In this document: one piece after another, positions 49,994-62,625 of the stretch
How positions within the stretch are numbered: position 1 is the stretch's first letter
Layout: the number at the start of each line of letters is the position of its first letter
Assembly: GCA_019614645.1 (NCBI GenBank)
Contig: JABWDB010000001.1
Location: 19,943,501 to 20,007,500 of the forward strand
Reading direction: 5' to 3'
Origin: Stratiolaelaps scimitus
Lineage: Eukaryota; Arthropoda; Arachnida; Mesostigmata; Laelapidae
Length of the DNA stretch: 64,000 nt
Made by a program: the position numbers and the translations under genes
Notes under the pieces: model-generated
Told to the model about the DNA's origin: nothing
Databases searched by the model: none
What the model saw: the letters and a program-made list of their open reading frames with translations, nothing else

Positions 49994-50029
49994 GCATGCC
50001 TTCAGTAGGCAACCACAATATATTCGGCG

Positions 50030-50900
50030 TTTCCGGCCTCAGCTCTAGCGCAGTAGTAGCTCTTCTGCGCCACCTCACACATGGCCTCATCCCGTGTAAG
50101 TGTGTCTGTGTGTATGTTTGTTTCCTCTCTCGAAGCGTAGAGTGGCATCAAAAATAAGCAAAAAGGCGTCACACCACCGCCGGGGCGTCTGTTCGTACTA
50201 AAGAGCCACGAACGAATTGTTTGTTATGTACTCGATGGCAATCCCAGCCTTGCCTCCTCCTCCTCCTCTGTTCCCTTCTCACGCCCACTGCCCCCTATCG
50301 GCAAATCTGCCGTCGGCTACAGCTGCCACTGTTATAGTAGCTTTGGCCCACCATCTTCCACTTGTACTTCACTCCTCGCGGTGCCCCTGGTATTGTGGAC
50401 CTCTCCTGGTTCTCTGTCAGCGCCGGCAGCTCCGCCTTGTACCACTCCCCCTTCAGCATCGTTTTCCCCTAACAGCTACGGTTTGCCCTCCACCGCCCTC
50501 TCTACACTGTGTTCCAGACGTGTGAGTTCAATGTGAGTTGTTGTGCCGCTCCCGAATCGGCGGGGTCACCATCCTTCCGAATTGGCAGGCAGACGGCGAC
50601 AAGCAAGAAGTCCGTTCGACAGGAGATCGACTCTGAGAGCCGGGCGAGCCGGCACTCGTTGCCGTCGTGCTGGTCACACTTGGCTACACAACGGTGTACA
50701 ACGCAATAGTGCCCCCCCTATCTCACCCCTGCCCTTACCCCTCGCCACATCACCTCTCCCTCAAATCCCTCACAAAATCCTCAAGCCTCCGACCGAGCAT
50801 CTGGACCGGTGTGCTTCTCTCTGCCTCTCCAACGGTGCCTGACGCGTTTCGTTCTTCCGAATCCCATCGTGTTCTACCGTGACGTACTGCCGGTTCCTGC
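50030..50900. other. GC-rich, CpG-containing block
   Basis: C/T-rich sequence with donor-like GTGAGTTC at about 50522 and overlapping short frames. No domain is seen. Confidence 0.45.
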
Positions 50901-53900
50901 CTTTGGCTAGTTTGTTTTTTTTTCTATTTTTACTTGAGATTTCCTTCAGATTGTAGCTGAACAGGATTTCGATCAGTGACAGAACGACGTGGCTATTTGT
51001 GAGTTTGCTTTCACAGCGACATCGATGTTGCTAATTCCACCTAAGCTGGGAGTAGACAGATATTCGACTAGAAATCGAGTCACGCATACTTAAATGATAA
51101 TTGACTATCTGGTTATAAATTAGCTCAAGGTAATTGCTAGTCGGGGGGGGGGGGTAATTGTTCACGAAATTATCAAAGTATGTCCTAATACTTCGTCGGC
51201 ATTCTGGCAGAACGCGAACACCTGATTGTATCATACGAATAGTGATCGTTGTAAATTTCCAAATAGTTATAACTGTAAATCAGTTACGAAGAATGACGAG
51301 AAAGATGTATTCTGAAGAGGGACTAAGGGTGAATAGTAAAAAGCCCAATGGGATTAAATTATCAAAATTACAACAAGTAAAATTATATATAATTGATAAT
51401 AACAACTGGCGGGAAAAACAACACTGGATTTAAAAGAAAATCACAATAGTAGAATTATTAATTAATTATTATTGGAAACACGCTTTCCAGTATTGGCTTA
51501 CACTCATCATTAGTTCATCATCCTTGAAGACAACCATTATTCATTAAATTAGTAATAATCCCAATAATAAATTAACCGCCTCCCACTTACCTGGTTAAAG
51601 ACACGTCTACTTGAAACACTGCCATTGTTTCTAAAACGCTTGAACGGCTTGAGCGGCTCGCCAATACAACGAACGGTAGGCTGTAGCGGAGGACTCACAA
51701 AGCAATGGCGATCATCAAACCATATAGGAACATTTCGGGTCCAGTCTATTACGTCACTCGAATTTAATCCTTGTAGATCAAAGAGTCAAATCCTAGTGCC
51801 CAGTAGAGGAGTAGACAGGCAGGTTGGATGGCTGCGTGGCCTTCGAAGCTGCAGATTTGCTTACTTTCATGTCGTTCTCTGAAGATCAGCACAAGTTCGG
51901 GCCGCCCCGATGAAAGTGGGCTCGCGCAACGCTGCAGGTCACGAGAGGCGATCAGGTCGCTGGGAGCAGGGAGCCGCACATAAGCAAACCTTCCCATTCG
52001 TCTTTGCCTTCCGCAGTAACGGGAGCGGCGTAGGGGACAATGCCATCGCCAGCAGCAGAACTGGCAGAACCAGTCCTCAGTCACAACAGTGGAAGGACAT
52101 CAGTAGGAAGCACCATCAGCAGCATCAAGACTAATTATCTCGGATCGGAGAATTAACATCTTGTACACGTGAACATTCGTTCTGACATGACCCCAGCAGT
52201 AGTGGAGTAAACGGGAACGCTCGGGGGCCGACGGAGAGGATGAGGCAGATTGGCACGGGGCAAGAGATCAAAGTAAGACATCTAAACACGGGACAGAATG
52301 GCACGAGAACGAACCAGGAGGAAGGGACTCCCAACTAGTTGAACTTGCTTTCGTGTTCATACTTAGATAGGCGACGTTCGTGAACTTCCTTCGAGACAAC
52401 CCCCTTGTGCTCCAATCTTCTCAGTACAACGATCTGTCACGGAGGCTGGTCTCGTTTCAAGGATGTCTAAGACGACGCGCTATTGCGTATGCTCACTAAC
52501 TAACTCTGCTCGGCCTTTGAGCATGTCAGACTTTACCTAAAGGGAGCTAGATGAATTGGCATATGGTGAACATCGGTTCTCGCAGCCTCTTCCTGTCATT
52601 ATGAGAGGTATACTTTTATAGACGGTGCGTGAAATCATGAGTAGCCTGAATTCAGACCAAACCACAGTGTGATGCAGCTTATCGAGACGATTATTGGAGC
52701 AGTCAGCATTTTGTGACTAGTGCGAACTAATTTAGTAAACGTAAAATTTGTTAGCTATTTGTATATTATAGCTAAATAAAAGATGGAACTCATTGGTCAA
52801 TGTCGTTTTGGATAACACCTGAGCATACAACGTCCAGTAGTATGCAGTGCCGGCAGCATATGCACACGGCATGTGAACACCAAGGCAGTCTCTTTGAAGC
52901 TGTGGTGAGAGTTACGCTCTTGCACTCAGCTGGTCGCTCGTCAGTTTGCGTTGTCTGCCCGGAGCGTCTATGATGACGAAAGGTAAGTGAGCAAGTAAGG
53001 AACACTATCTGAGTTGTCAATACAGATCAATACGATGTGCCGTATTGTGTATACAGGAGTGATCTTTCCGAGGCAACCCACCACCCCTCCTATGTGGCCT
53101 TTCGCTCGCTAGATATCGGTAGGCGAGCCGGATGCAAGTGCCTGCACAGGCGGAAAATGGAAAGCAGCTTGTCGCAGTGCCGTGCGCCGACCCCGAGTGG
53201 CGTCTCACCTACATTACCCAATACTGCACGAATGCCATTAGGTCTCTGACACGTAGGACGAACATCAGAGCCGAAAAAAGCTAGGCTCACCGTGCCTGAT
53301 TTCGAAAGCGGCAACATTCCATCTCCGAGACATGAGCTGGCTATCTATTGTTGCAGGACATTGAGGGAGGTGGTCGTATTCGTCCTGTCCTGCGTATGTA
53401 TACCTGTCTCGCGTGGTGTCCACATATGAGCGCCTTCTGCTTGCTGCTAACCGGCGTGACAGGGGTCACCAGTGAACCAAGACAGTGAAGCATATCCGGT
53501 GACTCTTAGGATGGTTGGCCTCATCCTGTCTTTGCCCGACACTGGTTAGGTATACTGTAATTGGTGGCTCAGTCAATGCACTCGGGTAGTCGCTAAAATT
53601 TCGTGTACGCACACACTCGCCTATCGCCACAACAGGATTCGCTTTCACTGTCCATAACTGTCCAGTCAGTGATCTGGGGTCAGTGCCGATTCAGCTGGCC
53701 CAGATAAGCATCAGTGCTCGTGCAAACCCATGGGGTCACATCGAACGATGCTAGACGAGAAGAGGCGACCATAAAGCTGACACGGCAGAGTCACGATCGC
53801 ATGAACCATCCATGCACTATACGTGAACTACACGTTCGTTATCGAACACACAGAAGATGTCTTTAATGTGGCATGCACATATACATGTTTGATATGTCGA

Positions 53901-54082
53901 TCTTCTATTTTACTTCGGTAAAACGTTGCAGTAAAAATGATTCTAATGCATCAAATGACTTACGCCCACAAAATGAATAGTTCGAAGTAATCATAATCGA
54001 GCTTTTATCTTTCTTTCTAACTAACGAAGTGCAGCTCAAATCACACTTCCGTATCGTTTGTCTCCATGGGCATCATTGGCCT
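50901..54082. other. Spacer, no gene recognised
   Basis: AT-rich to about 51600, then mixed. It contains a G12 run at 51143-51154 and a plus-strand donor-like AAAGGTAAGTGAG at about 52980. Short frames at 51625-53317 lie on both strands with no domain. Confidence 0.4.
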
Positions 54083-54293
54083 TATATCAGCGTATCAAGG
54101 AAATCGGGCTGACTCTAAGCCAACATTTTAACGTCCACGGTACTGCTTTTAGCATTGCTTCATAAGACGGACCCCTAAATCCAAATGTACAACGGTGGGG
54201 ATCACACCCGTGCACCTACGTGTCTTGTCCTCCAATTGCGAGGCGCGCACGAATGCACCACGCCACCGGGCTCGACTATATCAGCGTATTAAG
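54083..54293 (-). mobile_element. tRNA-derived SINE with target-site duplications
   Basis: The body (54100-54276) lies between two copies of TATATCAGCGTATCAAG (54083-54099) and TATATCAGCGTATTAAG (54277-54293), which match at 16 of 17 bases. This is the target-site duplication left by LINE-type retroposition. On the minus strand the element starts with a tRNA-like head: A-box-like TGGCGTGGTGC (54255-54265) and B-box-like GGTGTGATCCC (54198-54208), that is, RNA polymerase III promoter boxes with diverged bases. The 3' part includes GTACCGTGGACGTTAAA, resembling the GTGGCGTTAAA-type tails common in invertebrate tRNA SINEs. Its 3' domain recurs twice at 24.1-24.2 kb. It probably depended on a LINE partner for mobility. 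Confidence 0.8.
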
Positions 54294-56740
54294 TAGCGCT
54301 TATTTCAAGCTTTCGCTTTCAAAATACATACAACTGTTTATGCCGGCAATTTTAGGCACCGAAAGTGTCTAAGATGTGACGGGCTATTCATCACTAATAC
54401 TACAAGGCGTGACACGGGCATACACTTGGGTTTTGGCTTAGTTAAAGGGGCTAGTCTCTGTATGGAAAGCTCACGAGCAGCAGGTTTATGTCCCGTAAGA
54501 TATCTCGAGATAACTTGAAAAAAACAACTCGTGCGCATATGTCATCACCATTTCTGAGAACGCTCACTATGATCGGTTTCCACGAGGACTCAGACGACTT
54601 ACTCGCTGTATACGAACTATTATACATATATGGATGGTTTAGTTCGCTCCATGAGACACAAAGCTCTAAACTGTTATTACTCTCTGCGTACGTGTAATTC
54701 AAACTCCACGCGCCACAATAAACTATTCCTAACATTACCAATCATCCTATACTCTCTGCTGAATACAACGACAAAGTGCCTGCAATTATCACAATTTCTC
54801 ATTACCACAACATGCTTCGGGTAAGGAGGCGATCCGGGTCAAATTCGAAACGAACATATTAGGCAACCCATTGCCCTCGTACCTGCTCTTCACGCTCTGC
54901 GCCTTGACAGCCATGTCGTGCTCGGCTTTTCTGTCTAGAGCTTGGAAATATATATGTAGCACTCAGTCTGACACAAAGGGCTGGTGATCCTCTGCAATTG
55001 TCGTCACGGCCTGGAATTGAGCAAAGAAAAGCGTTGCTTACGAGCTTACGGCGTTATCACGTCACAACTGGAGGCGTTCATGGAGATCATCGTGCTCCTA
55101 GCGAAGAACCAAGATGATTTCCGCTAAGGAAAGCCGATGCCGTTGACCTCCTATGCGACCTTAGTCAACAAAGTAAGGAACATCTGCGCCCACAGGGCTG
55201 TTTCATATACGCTGTTTTTGTCGATTATAAGACGCCATTATTAGAAACCTGATTATGAAGAAATCTGTTTTAGCGGGGCCACCTCGAGAAGCGCGTGAGA
55301 GTCCTGCGTCCTTTTCTCTCCTTCGCGAGAGCGCGTCATTGTACGAACCACTGCGCTAGATAACAGGAACAGTAATCGAAGTCTGTTTTAAGACAACCTT
55401 TCGCAAATTCTGAAGGGGAAAGCAAGTAGGTCGACATGCTGCCGTATGCAAATGACTCTATGAATCCATCTACAACAATTTATTGTTACCCTACAGAGAT
55501 TTGTTGTATGTAATGATTTTGTAAGACGTGGCCCAAAGGCTAAGGAAATAACATTTCGGAACGGCTGTCGCTTTGCTAAGGAGCTGCTTCTTGAATAGAC
55601 CCAAACTCGATACAACAGCCATTTCGCCTATCAGTTAGAAATGTAGTCGAGCTGTCGTCATATACTATAATCTGTAATAGATGAACTCAATCCTCTAAAA
55701 CCGGTCATTATGAGTTCACACCGGCTCTTTACTCCTCCTATGGTTTCCATGATTGTACATGCCGATTTCGTAGCTCTTCGGGAACTACCCATAATTGGCA
55801 AAAACACGCAATTGCATTATCTCATGCAATACTATGATGTTTGTTATGTATACCAACTGCTGGTCAAATTAATTGGGATTTGTACTAGAATTACCATTAC
55901 TTCGAAAAACCTATTTAATAGCATTGTCTCTGTCTCATCAAGCCTGCAGGTTGATGCACCGTTTGAGGTATAGGTCTTATCGATCCCTAAACAAGGAATA
56001 CGTTTAGATCTCCGGTCCGAATTCTGGTGCAATACGCGTGTGTGTCGTAACGATCTCTCCTTATCAGCTGGACCGACAATCTGCCTTCACAAACTTAAAT
56101 ACAGCAGTATGCATAATATGCCAAATGTCGGTCGCACGAAATCTAAAGGGGTTTTACCAACATTGCTTCTTCTACTTATTTCGCTATGCAGCATATCACG
56201 AGAGAAAGTAGCAAACTGAGTATTCATATTTCAACAAGCGGCGAAAGGAGTGGTTTCCTCTACTTTAATTGCGTGTAGCTTGAACTTCATTACTGCTACA
56301 GATAGACCTAATAGACAGATACCAAAATGGGACCGTAAAGCAAGCGGAAGTGATTGTCCACTAGGCAAACGCCTATTCAAAACAATTCAATCAAAGAGAC
56401 TGGCCAAGAAGTGGTCTACGATTATGACAAGGCGAAAATCTGATGAATTCATTTTAGTTTCCTCAGAATACCAGAGATTCGATGTATTGGGAAGCTCAAA
56501 AGCGACACCGTACAACGAGGTTCAGACTTATGCGTGCACTTAAGAATCGCAAGATCTACAATATTATGTAAGTAACCAGTAACGTAAAATATTATATATG
56601 TATATTCTCAACGCGTATGTGTAATCGCTACAGAGCGGCCTGCCATACTACTTTTATCAGCTATATAATAAAAATAATAACAATAATAATAATAATAGCG
56701 GCAGAGGCAAACAATATTAGGCCAGGCCGCAGTTCTGCTG
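54294..56740. other. AT-rich spacer
   Basis: Open frames at 55388-55615 (minus), 55710-55973 (plus) and 56250-56543 (plus) have no recognisable domain. An (AAT)n-type run lies at about 56665-56697. Confidence 0.45.
56665..56697. repeat. (AAT)n microsatellite
   Basis: An imperfect AAT triplet tract. Confidence 0.85.
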
Positions 56741-56749
56741 ACGGCGTAC

Positions 56750-57960
56750 TCTCCTTGGCCTGTTCATAAAGCGAAAATAGGCAGCGACGTTGCTCGACGG
56801 AAAGCTGTCATCGCTGCCTTGTCGTCAAGGCCATCCACTGGCACTTCGAGGTGGGGGCGGCGGCGGCGGCGGCGGCAGTGGCACCGGTGGTCGTTGGTGG
56901 CTGTAGTGGCCTGCAGAAGACCCGGAGCTTCTATCCTACTACTACTACTCTCTCTCGCTCTCTCTCTCTTTCTCATTCTCCTCTGCTAGGTTGTGTTGCC
57001 CTTAGAGAGGCGGTCCAGGACTCCTCAGTGGAGACGAATAGACGACAACGACATGAGGCGTCCAAGCAGACGGCCGACCGACACACAAGGACATGAAGCA
57101 AATTACAGCCTGCCTCACGCCGGTCTCTCCGGCAGCCGCTGCATTCAGCGGCCGGCCAGCGGGCTGCCACCTCGCTTGTCGCCTTCCCGCTGCCCGAACG
57201 GAGACGAGCGTTTCCACATGCGTCGTCGATGGGGGGGGGGTGAGAGCAACCAACGCGCGGGCGACATCCAGCAGTCCCCAGGCCTGATAGGGGAAATGGA
57301 AGCAGAACGCTGTCGTCAACCCGCCGACGACGACGACGACGTCCATGATGTGCAAGTAAGTCCGCCGCGGCGACGTTGCGCTTGGCCCGCCAGCAACGGC
57401 AGCAGCAGCAGCAAGGATGCCCACACCACGCTTGCCGTGGCAAGAGCTGGGTCGCTGCCTCTTGGGGAGAACGGGGTGCCGGTGGCACCAACCCTGCTTG
57501 CGACCGGGAGTGTCGGAGTCCAGGAGGGTTTAGTTGTCTGGAAAGCTGGGCAAAAAGGGGACCCCACGAGAGCATAAGCGTATGAGAGCAAAGAGGCCGG
57601 GTGTGGGGGGGTATCGGCGAAATATGACCTTGTTCTCCCTGAACCCGCCCCGTCGCTCGCCGCTCTGCCGCTCTGACGTCGCTGCCTGCCTACGTCCTGC
57701 TGCTCAGTCGCCCCTCATAATAGTGGCTTTAGCCTTTGCAGCTGTGATGCGACTCCAGTCGCAACTCAGCGACCAGCAAAACAGCCCCTGCTCGCTAGGC
57801 TCCGGCCTATACGACCACGTAAAGGAGGATGCTGGGCGGCCGAGTGAGGCAAACGGCGGGCGAAGATTGCGGAGCGCATCGTCACGAGCGACCGCATACA
57901 GGAAGTACGTACTTAGTGCGCAGTGAGCAAGAAACGATCGGGGTGGCTTGAGCCGTCTAA
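56750..57960. other. GC-rich, CpG-containing block
   Basis: The block contains GGC triplets at about 56857-56875, a CT-rich tract at about 56948-56972, a G10 run at 57231-57240, GAC triplets at about 57325-57340 and a donor-like CAAGTAAGTCC at about 57353. Frames of up to 200 codons lie on both strands over the same DNA (56973-57575 minus, 56993-57577 plus), so neither is credible as coding without other support. Confidence 0.5.
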
Positions 57961-58298
57961 GTATTTATATTTGGTGTGGGCCTGGATACGTTTTGAACAG
58001 TCTGTCTTAATAGAGGACGCTAGTATGGAATAGAAAGGCTGCAACTTAGTAGTACTAGTAGTAGTAGAAGTTGAATGTATTAGTACGCACGCATAGAAAC
58101 TGTGTAGTTAAATATTCGATTAGTGAGGATATTAGATCATCATCATCATCCTATTAGATACATTCGTTCACAGTCTTTGTCATTAATTTCTATGTTTGTA
58201 TGAGGCAGCGACTACTGACTGCACACTCATAGACATAGCTGTACTATGAAATACATTCAGAAAACTCTAAGGGCAACCTCATCAAATCGTTCGGTGCT
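57961..58298. other. AT-rich spacer
   Basis: Contains (TAG)n-like triplets at about 58049-58068 and (CAT)n at about 58137-58150. Nothing else is recognised. Confidence 0.45.
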
Positions 58299-58603
58299 TT
58301 AATTATACGTACACATGGAAGTTAATTTCATCGCCACCATTAAATTGGCACACTTTCGAACAGATGTAAAATACAACGTGTGTATTTTATTATATATATA
58401 TATATATTTTTTTTTAATGTTCATTTCTTAGTCTCGCCCATTTAAAAACACAACAATGCACCCTCCTTATTTTTTTATATATACAGCTGCAAGGAGGCAA
58501 AACCATCGCTTCCCTCGGCAGTCTCGGCCTCCAACTACGTCACTAATTACTGCATGTGCCAATGGTGGCGATGAAATTAACTTGCATGTGTAAGTATAAT
58601 TAA
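58299..58603. mobile_element. MITE with about 50-bp terminal inverted repeats and TTAA flanks
   Basis: The left end (58303-58351) and right end (58556-58599) are inverted copies. They share TTATAC, TACACATG and a long run beginning AAGTTAATTTCATCGCCACC, with two substitutions and a gap of about 5 bases. TTAA stands immediately outside both ends (58299-58302 and 58600-58603), as a TTAA target-site duplication would. The interior of about 200 bp holds a (TA)n/T-run (about 58389-58415) and a unique part related to 3119-3203. It has no coding capacity, so it would be a non-autonomous DNA element. TTAA targeting points towards the piggyBac superfamily, but the terminal bases are not the usual piggyBac ones. 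Confidence 0.75.
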
Positions 58604-60060
58604 TTAGTATGTATAGATTTCCCACCCTGCTCTATGCCATTTTGTGCCAGAGCTTTCACAATAAGGCTACTCTGTGTCTGTAACCTTGTATGAACGTTTT
58701 TTTTTAAATGTCCCTAATATAATTTGCCATCATGCATTATTTCTTCAAAGCTCGCGCTTCAATAAGTACCATCACTCATTACAAATACCAGCAAGTAGAG
58801 TTCTCGTTCATACACAGCCTTCTGTGTGAAAATTATTTTTACTCTGAAATGTCGAATAGTGAACAGCATAATACCAATGCAAAGCACCCCACATTTAAAT
58901 TTTATCTGTGGAAATAGTGGATAGTAGAACACATGTTGGTATTCGAACGGTGTTGGAGAGAAGACCGAGTGGGATCCAACACAGCCCTCCCTCTCATGTT
59001 ATTGTGAACAGGATGCCCTCGCCGATCCTACACCTACACAAGGATTTGCCTGTGTCTTAAAATAAAGCCCGGGCTTCGTTCTCCGAAACGAAGTCAGTTA
59101 GAGAGAGTAGCAGAAGAACGAAGATCCGGTCCGGTCGCTGCGAAGCTGTGTGTCTTCTCTTAGCGTTAGCCGTTAGCGTCAACCGTAGGAACCGCCACGC
59201 TCAGTGTGTCTCATCCCGATGAGAAGTTCCGACCACACAATCAAAGCTACTATACGATCCGCACCCCTTTGTGGAGACGGAAGCGCCGATTACGCCGCTG
59301 CCTACAACTTTTCCACAATGTACATCTTTAATTTTGCTTACTTTTGCAAGAACTTAACTATCGTGCAGCAGCGATTGCGGTAATAAAGCACAATTTGAAT
59401 TTGATCCCTGTTGGCCTTGGCAGTTGGCGGTGAGAGCTTTCAAACCTGGCAAAAATGTCAAGTCATTTTTTAATGTTAGTATATGATTAACAGAAGGTCG
59501 ATCTCATCTGCATGCGTGAATACAAAGCTGGTCAGCTGCCAATGCGAGAGCGACCCAGCCGCGCATGACACAGTACAAACGGATCGCTAGTCCGAGTGTC
59601 CAACTAGGGACAGTGGCATGCACTGAACGCAGTCGGGTTTTATTTTGAGCTCGGCATTCCGGGTATCCACTACATGTACATCACCTGAAACGGCGACCTT
59701 TATATCGGCCGAGTGGTAGCAACGCAAATTACTCATCTTGCTAGTATCTGTGCTAAAAGTAGACTAGTGTCAAATGTAGCTTGAGGTCAACGGCTGTTCC
59801 AGGAACTACCAAAACAAGGGACAATCAATATGTTACCATCTCTAGAATAGCCAGCATTCTGACCGGACGTGAACACAAAGCTATTTCACTAAACGCCCGT
59901 CCACACATCCTATCGTTTCGTTTATGGCGAGACACGAAGAGTCGCCTCCGAAACCTTGTTGCCCCAAATTGATTAAGAAAGCATACCGTTGCCACGGCTG
60001 TTCGGGTGGTCGATCCATCTTGTTGTTCACTTTTTGGCACTAGTACACGTATTGTAGAAG
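58604..60060. other. Spacer, no gene recognised
   Basis: AT-rich to about 58900, then mixed. A 7-bp CTTCGTT/AACGAAG hairpin lies at 59074-59093. A tRNA A-box-like GGCCGAGTGG at about 59707 has no B box. Confidence 0.45.
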
Positions 60061-61650
60061 TGGTTCTCCCTGGGGTTATCGTGGCCCCGAGCCACCTACT
60101 GGCTCCACATTGCGCTACCTGGGAGGCCGGTGTACGCCGGGAGTCGGCATGATCGTGGAGGAGATGTCAGCTATCGTGCATGAGGTACTTCACGACGCCT
60201 GTATGATAGTACATCGTATATGTGTCCATTCGTTCGTATTCAGGCAGGGCGTATCGCAGATGGGTCAGCACCCAGTGCAGGGGTGCGGCCTAAAGTGCGC
60301 GCATGTGCGTTGGTTGCTCTCTCTCTCTCTCTCTCGCTCTTTTTCTCACGGTCTATGTCTGTCTGTGGGAGGAGTGTGCGCGGGCCACTACCCGCCGGTC
60401 ACTACTCTGTATGTGAGTTCGCGGTTGCCCTATGGGTGTGGAAGCGGCTCTGCTTCGTGTCGCTTCCAATTTGAAGTGGAGGCCTTTGGTTCGGGGGGCG
60501 CACGAACGAAACGGGGGCGACGGCGAGCACGGGGGACTCTCTCGGATAAACGGGACACTCAGGACGACTGGCTGCAGTGACTTAACCGCCACAGCAACCG
60601 CACCCCGCGGACGGACGGCTGTCCTATCCCGCTCCGGCGGGGCGATAGCTGCCCCCTTCAATGGGAGGACCGGCCATCAGCGAACCTAGCCCGATCACGA
60701 TTGGGGAGTTAGTTGTTCGGGATAGGTTCCAAGGTAGAGTTCTCGGGAGGCAGTGCCACATGGTGCGGTTCGAACGGCAGCAGCAGCAGCAGTAGCGGCA
60801 CCGTCACCACCAACGGCAGCAGCCGACAGCGGCAGACTCCCCGGAGCGCAATATACGGGATACTGAGTGGACGGACAGTGGAGTGCTGCCTTTCCCCGAC
60901 CCGTTCCCCTCAACCCCGTTGCGCGCATCGCAGGCTCCCTAGCATGGTCTAGCCTGTCCTATCCTGCAGCTAGCCTTCGACCTTCGATTTCGATATCAAC
61001 TGAATAACGAACAAGCACAGTCAGGCCCGATGAAGCCGGCTGCGCCCACTCAGACGATCAGGATCTGGCGTTACTCGTAGCGCGAGCATCACGGTAGGGT
61101 CATGCTAGGACGTCTACTACGGTGTAGTACGCCTGATCGGCTTGATCTAGGAAGGGACAAACACACTTGTACACACACATACGGCCGACCACAAAGTAGG
61201 CATCGACGTCGATGAACATACATACATGCATATACTACAAACGCTGCAGTGTTCACCAACCCCTGCGAGAAGAGTGGTCGCTAGCGGTCGTCCAGCGGCC
61301 AGCTTACGCTCGAGTCAACCGCCGCCGACGACGACGAATTGTCTGTGATCAAACCATCAAACCCAATATATCAGCTAGCGACGCATATGGTGTTTGCGTA
61401 TGCGTTCATTTCGACCAGATATGGACTGCCACAAGGAACGGAATGGCTAAAGGCCATGTATGTGCATACGTCTCGCTATGTATGGGTAGAATAGAACGTC
61501 ATACACGGTGCGAGACGGCTGCCATAGCGTCGACACAATGGTGGCTGCCGTTTACGGTGCTTGCGATGCTGGTGGCGATGGAGAAGGCCTGTTCGAATAT
61601 CAGATGGGCTCTAACAGCATCGTACACCACCCATCGTTGAGCTACGCGCG
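60061..61650. other. GC-rich, CpG-containing block
   Basis: The block contains a (CT)n run at about 60317-60336, (CAG)n at about 60777-60793 and GAC triplets at about 61325-61336. Frames are open on both strands with Arg/Ser/Ala-rich peptides and no domain. Confidence 0.5.
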
Positions 61651-62625
61651 GAGCTCATAGCACGACCTATGTGTAGCTAGCTAGTCACACGTCAGCTATA
61701 TAGGCCGCTTCAGAACTTTGAACTCCACCAACCGAAGGGCTGCTTTTATTGCGGAGGCGTTTTTTATTATATATATATATATAATATATATATGATGCTA
61801 ACGCATGATAAGGGTGAGAGGTTGTCCCAATAGGTGCTGATGATACGCTTTGTTGTATATATTTGTTGCGCTGTTCTTCGAATAACTCAGGGCGTTTGAA
61901 TGTCTCTCTTGTCAGAACGCGTCGACATAGAATAATAACCATGAGAACAAATAACAACCGATGTCCAGAGCTATAGAACATTATGCTGTTGTATAATGGC
62001 AAAAACTGTTAGACACGTCGCATACGATATTTTATAATAGCTAATACATAGCTAAATTGTGATAATTGCAGTGTATCGTTCAGACCTCAGAGATACATCG
62101 AGTATAATCTATAGTTCAAGTTGATCTCCCACACGATTTCTACATCAACCCCCCGATATTGTGCTATAGTGCTCTAATCCTGCAGCTGTTTGTCGATCGA
62201 TCACGATAGCCAACGGGGTACATCATCACCTCACTCGAAGAACTCGCCTCTCCTGAAGAAAAAGCTTCCCAACAGTAATGTCACGTCGTTACTGTAGTAC
62301 ACAGTCAACAGGCCAAAGAAACTTGACCACATCATGGAGCAGCAAGAGGCAACCCACGACAAGTTACTTGACCTATACGGAGTTTCCATTCAACACCTGC
62401 TCGCCCGCTAGCTACTCCTCTTCCAGGGTCGCAGTACCTAACATTCCAAGTAATCTGCTATCAGGGCATTGGCAACTTTGGCTTAGATTGGATAACACAA
62501 CGCGAAATCTGTTCAAATGAGCTCATTGATTAATAACAATACTACACCGACAGCATCACGACTGTCGTCAACGGACCATATACTAGTAGTTATATCTGTG
62601 ATGTGCTGATATCAATTGTGCTAAC
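61651..62625. other. AT-rich spacer
   Basis: A (TA)n tract with internal palindrome lies at about 61767-61793. Nothing else is recognised. Confidence 0.45.

Noticed and set aside
56973..57577. Overlapping 200-codon minus and 194-codon plus frames
   Set aside because: Mutual antisense overlap in a GC-rich block. Asp and Gly runs come from GAC and GGG repeats. No domain.
59703..59760. tRNA A-box-like GGCCGAGTGG
   Set aside because: No B box at a suitable distance and no cloverleaf.
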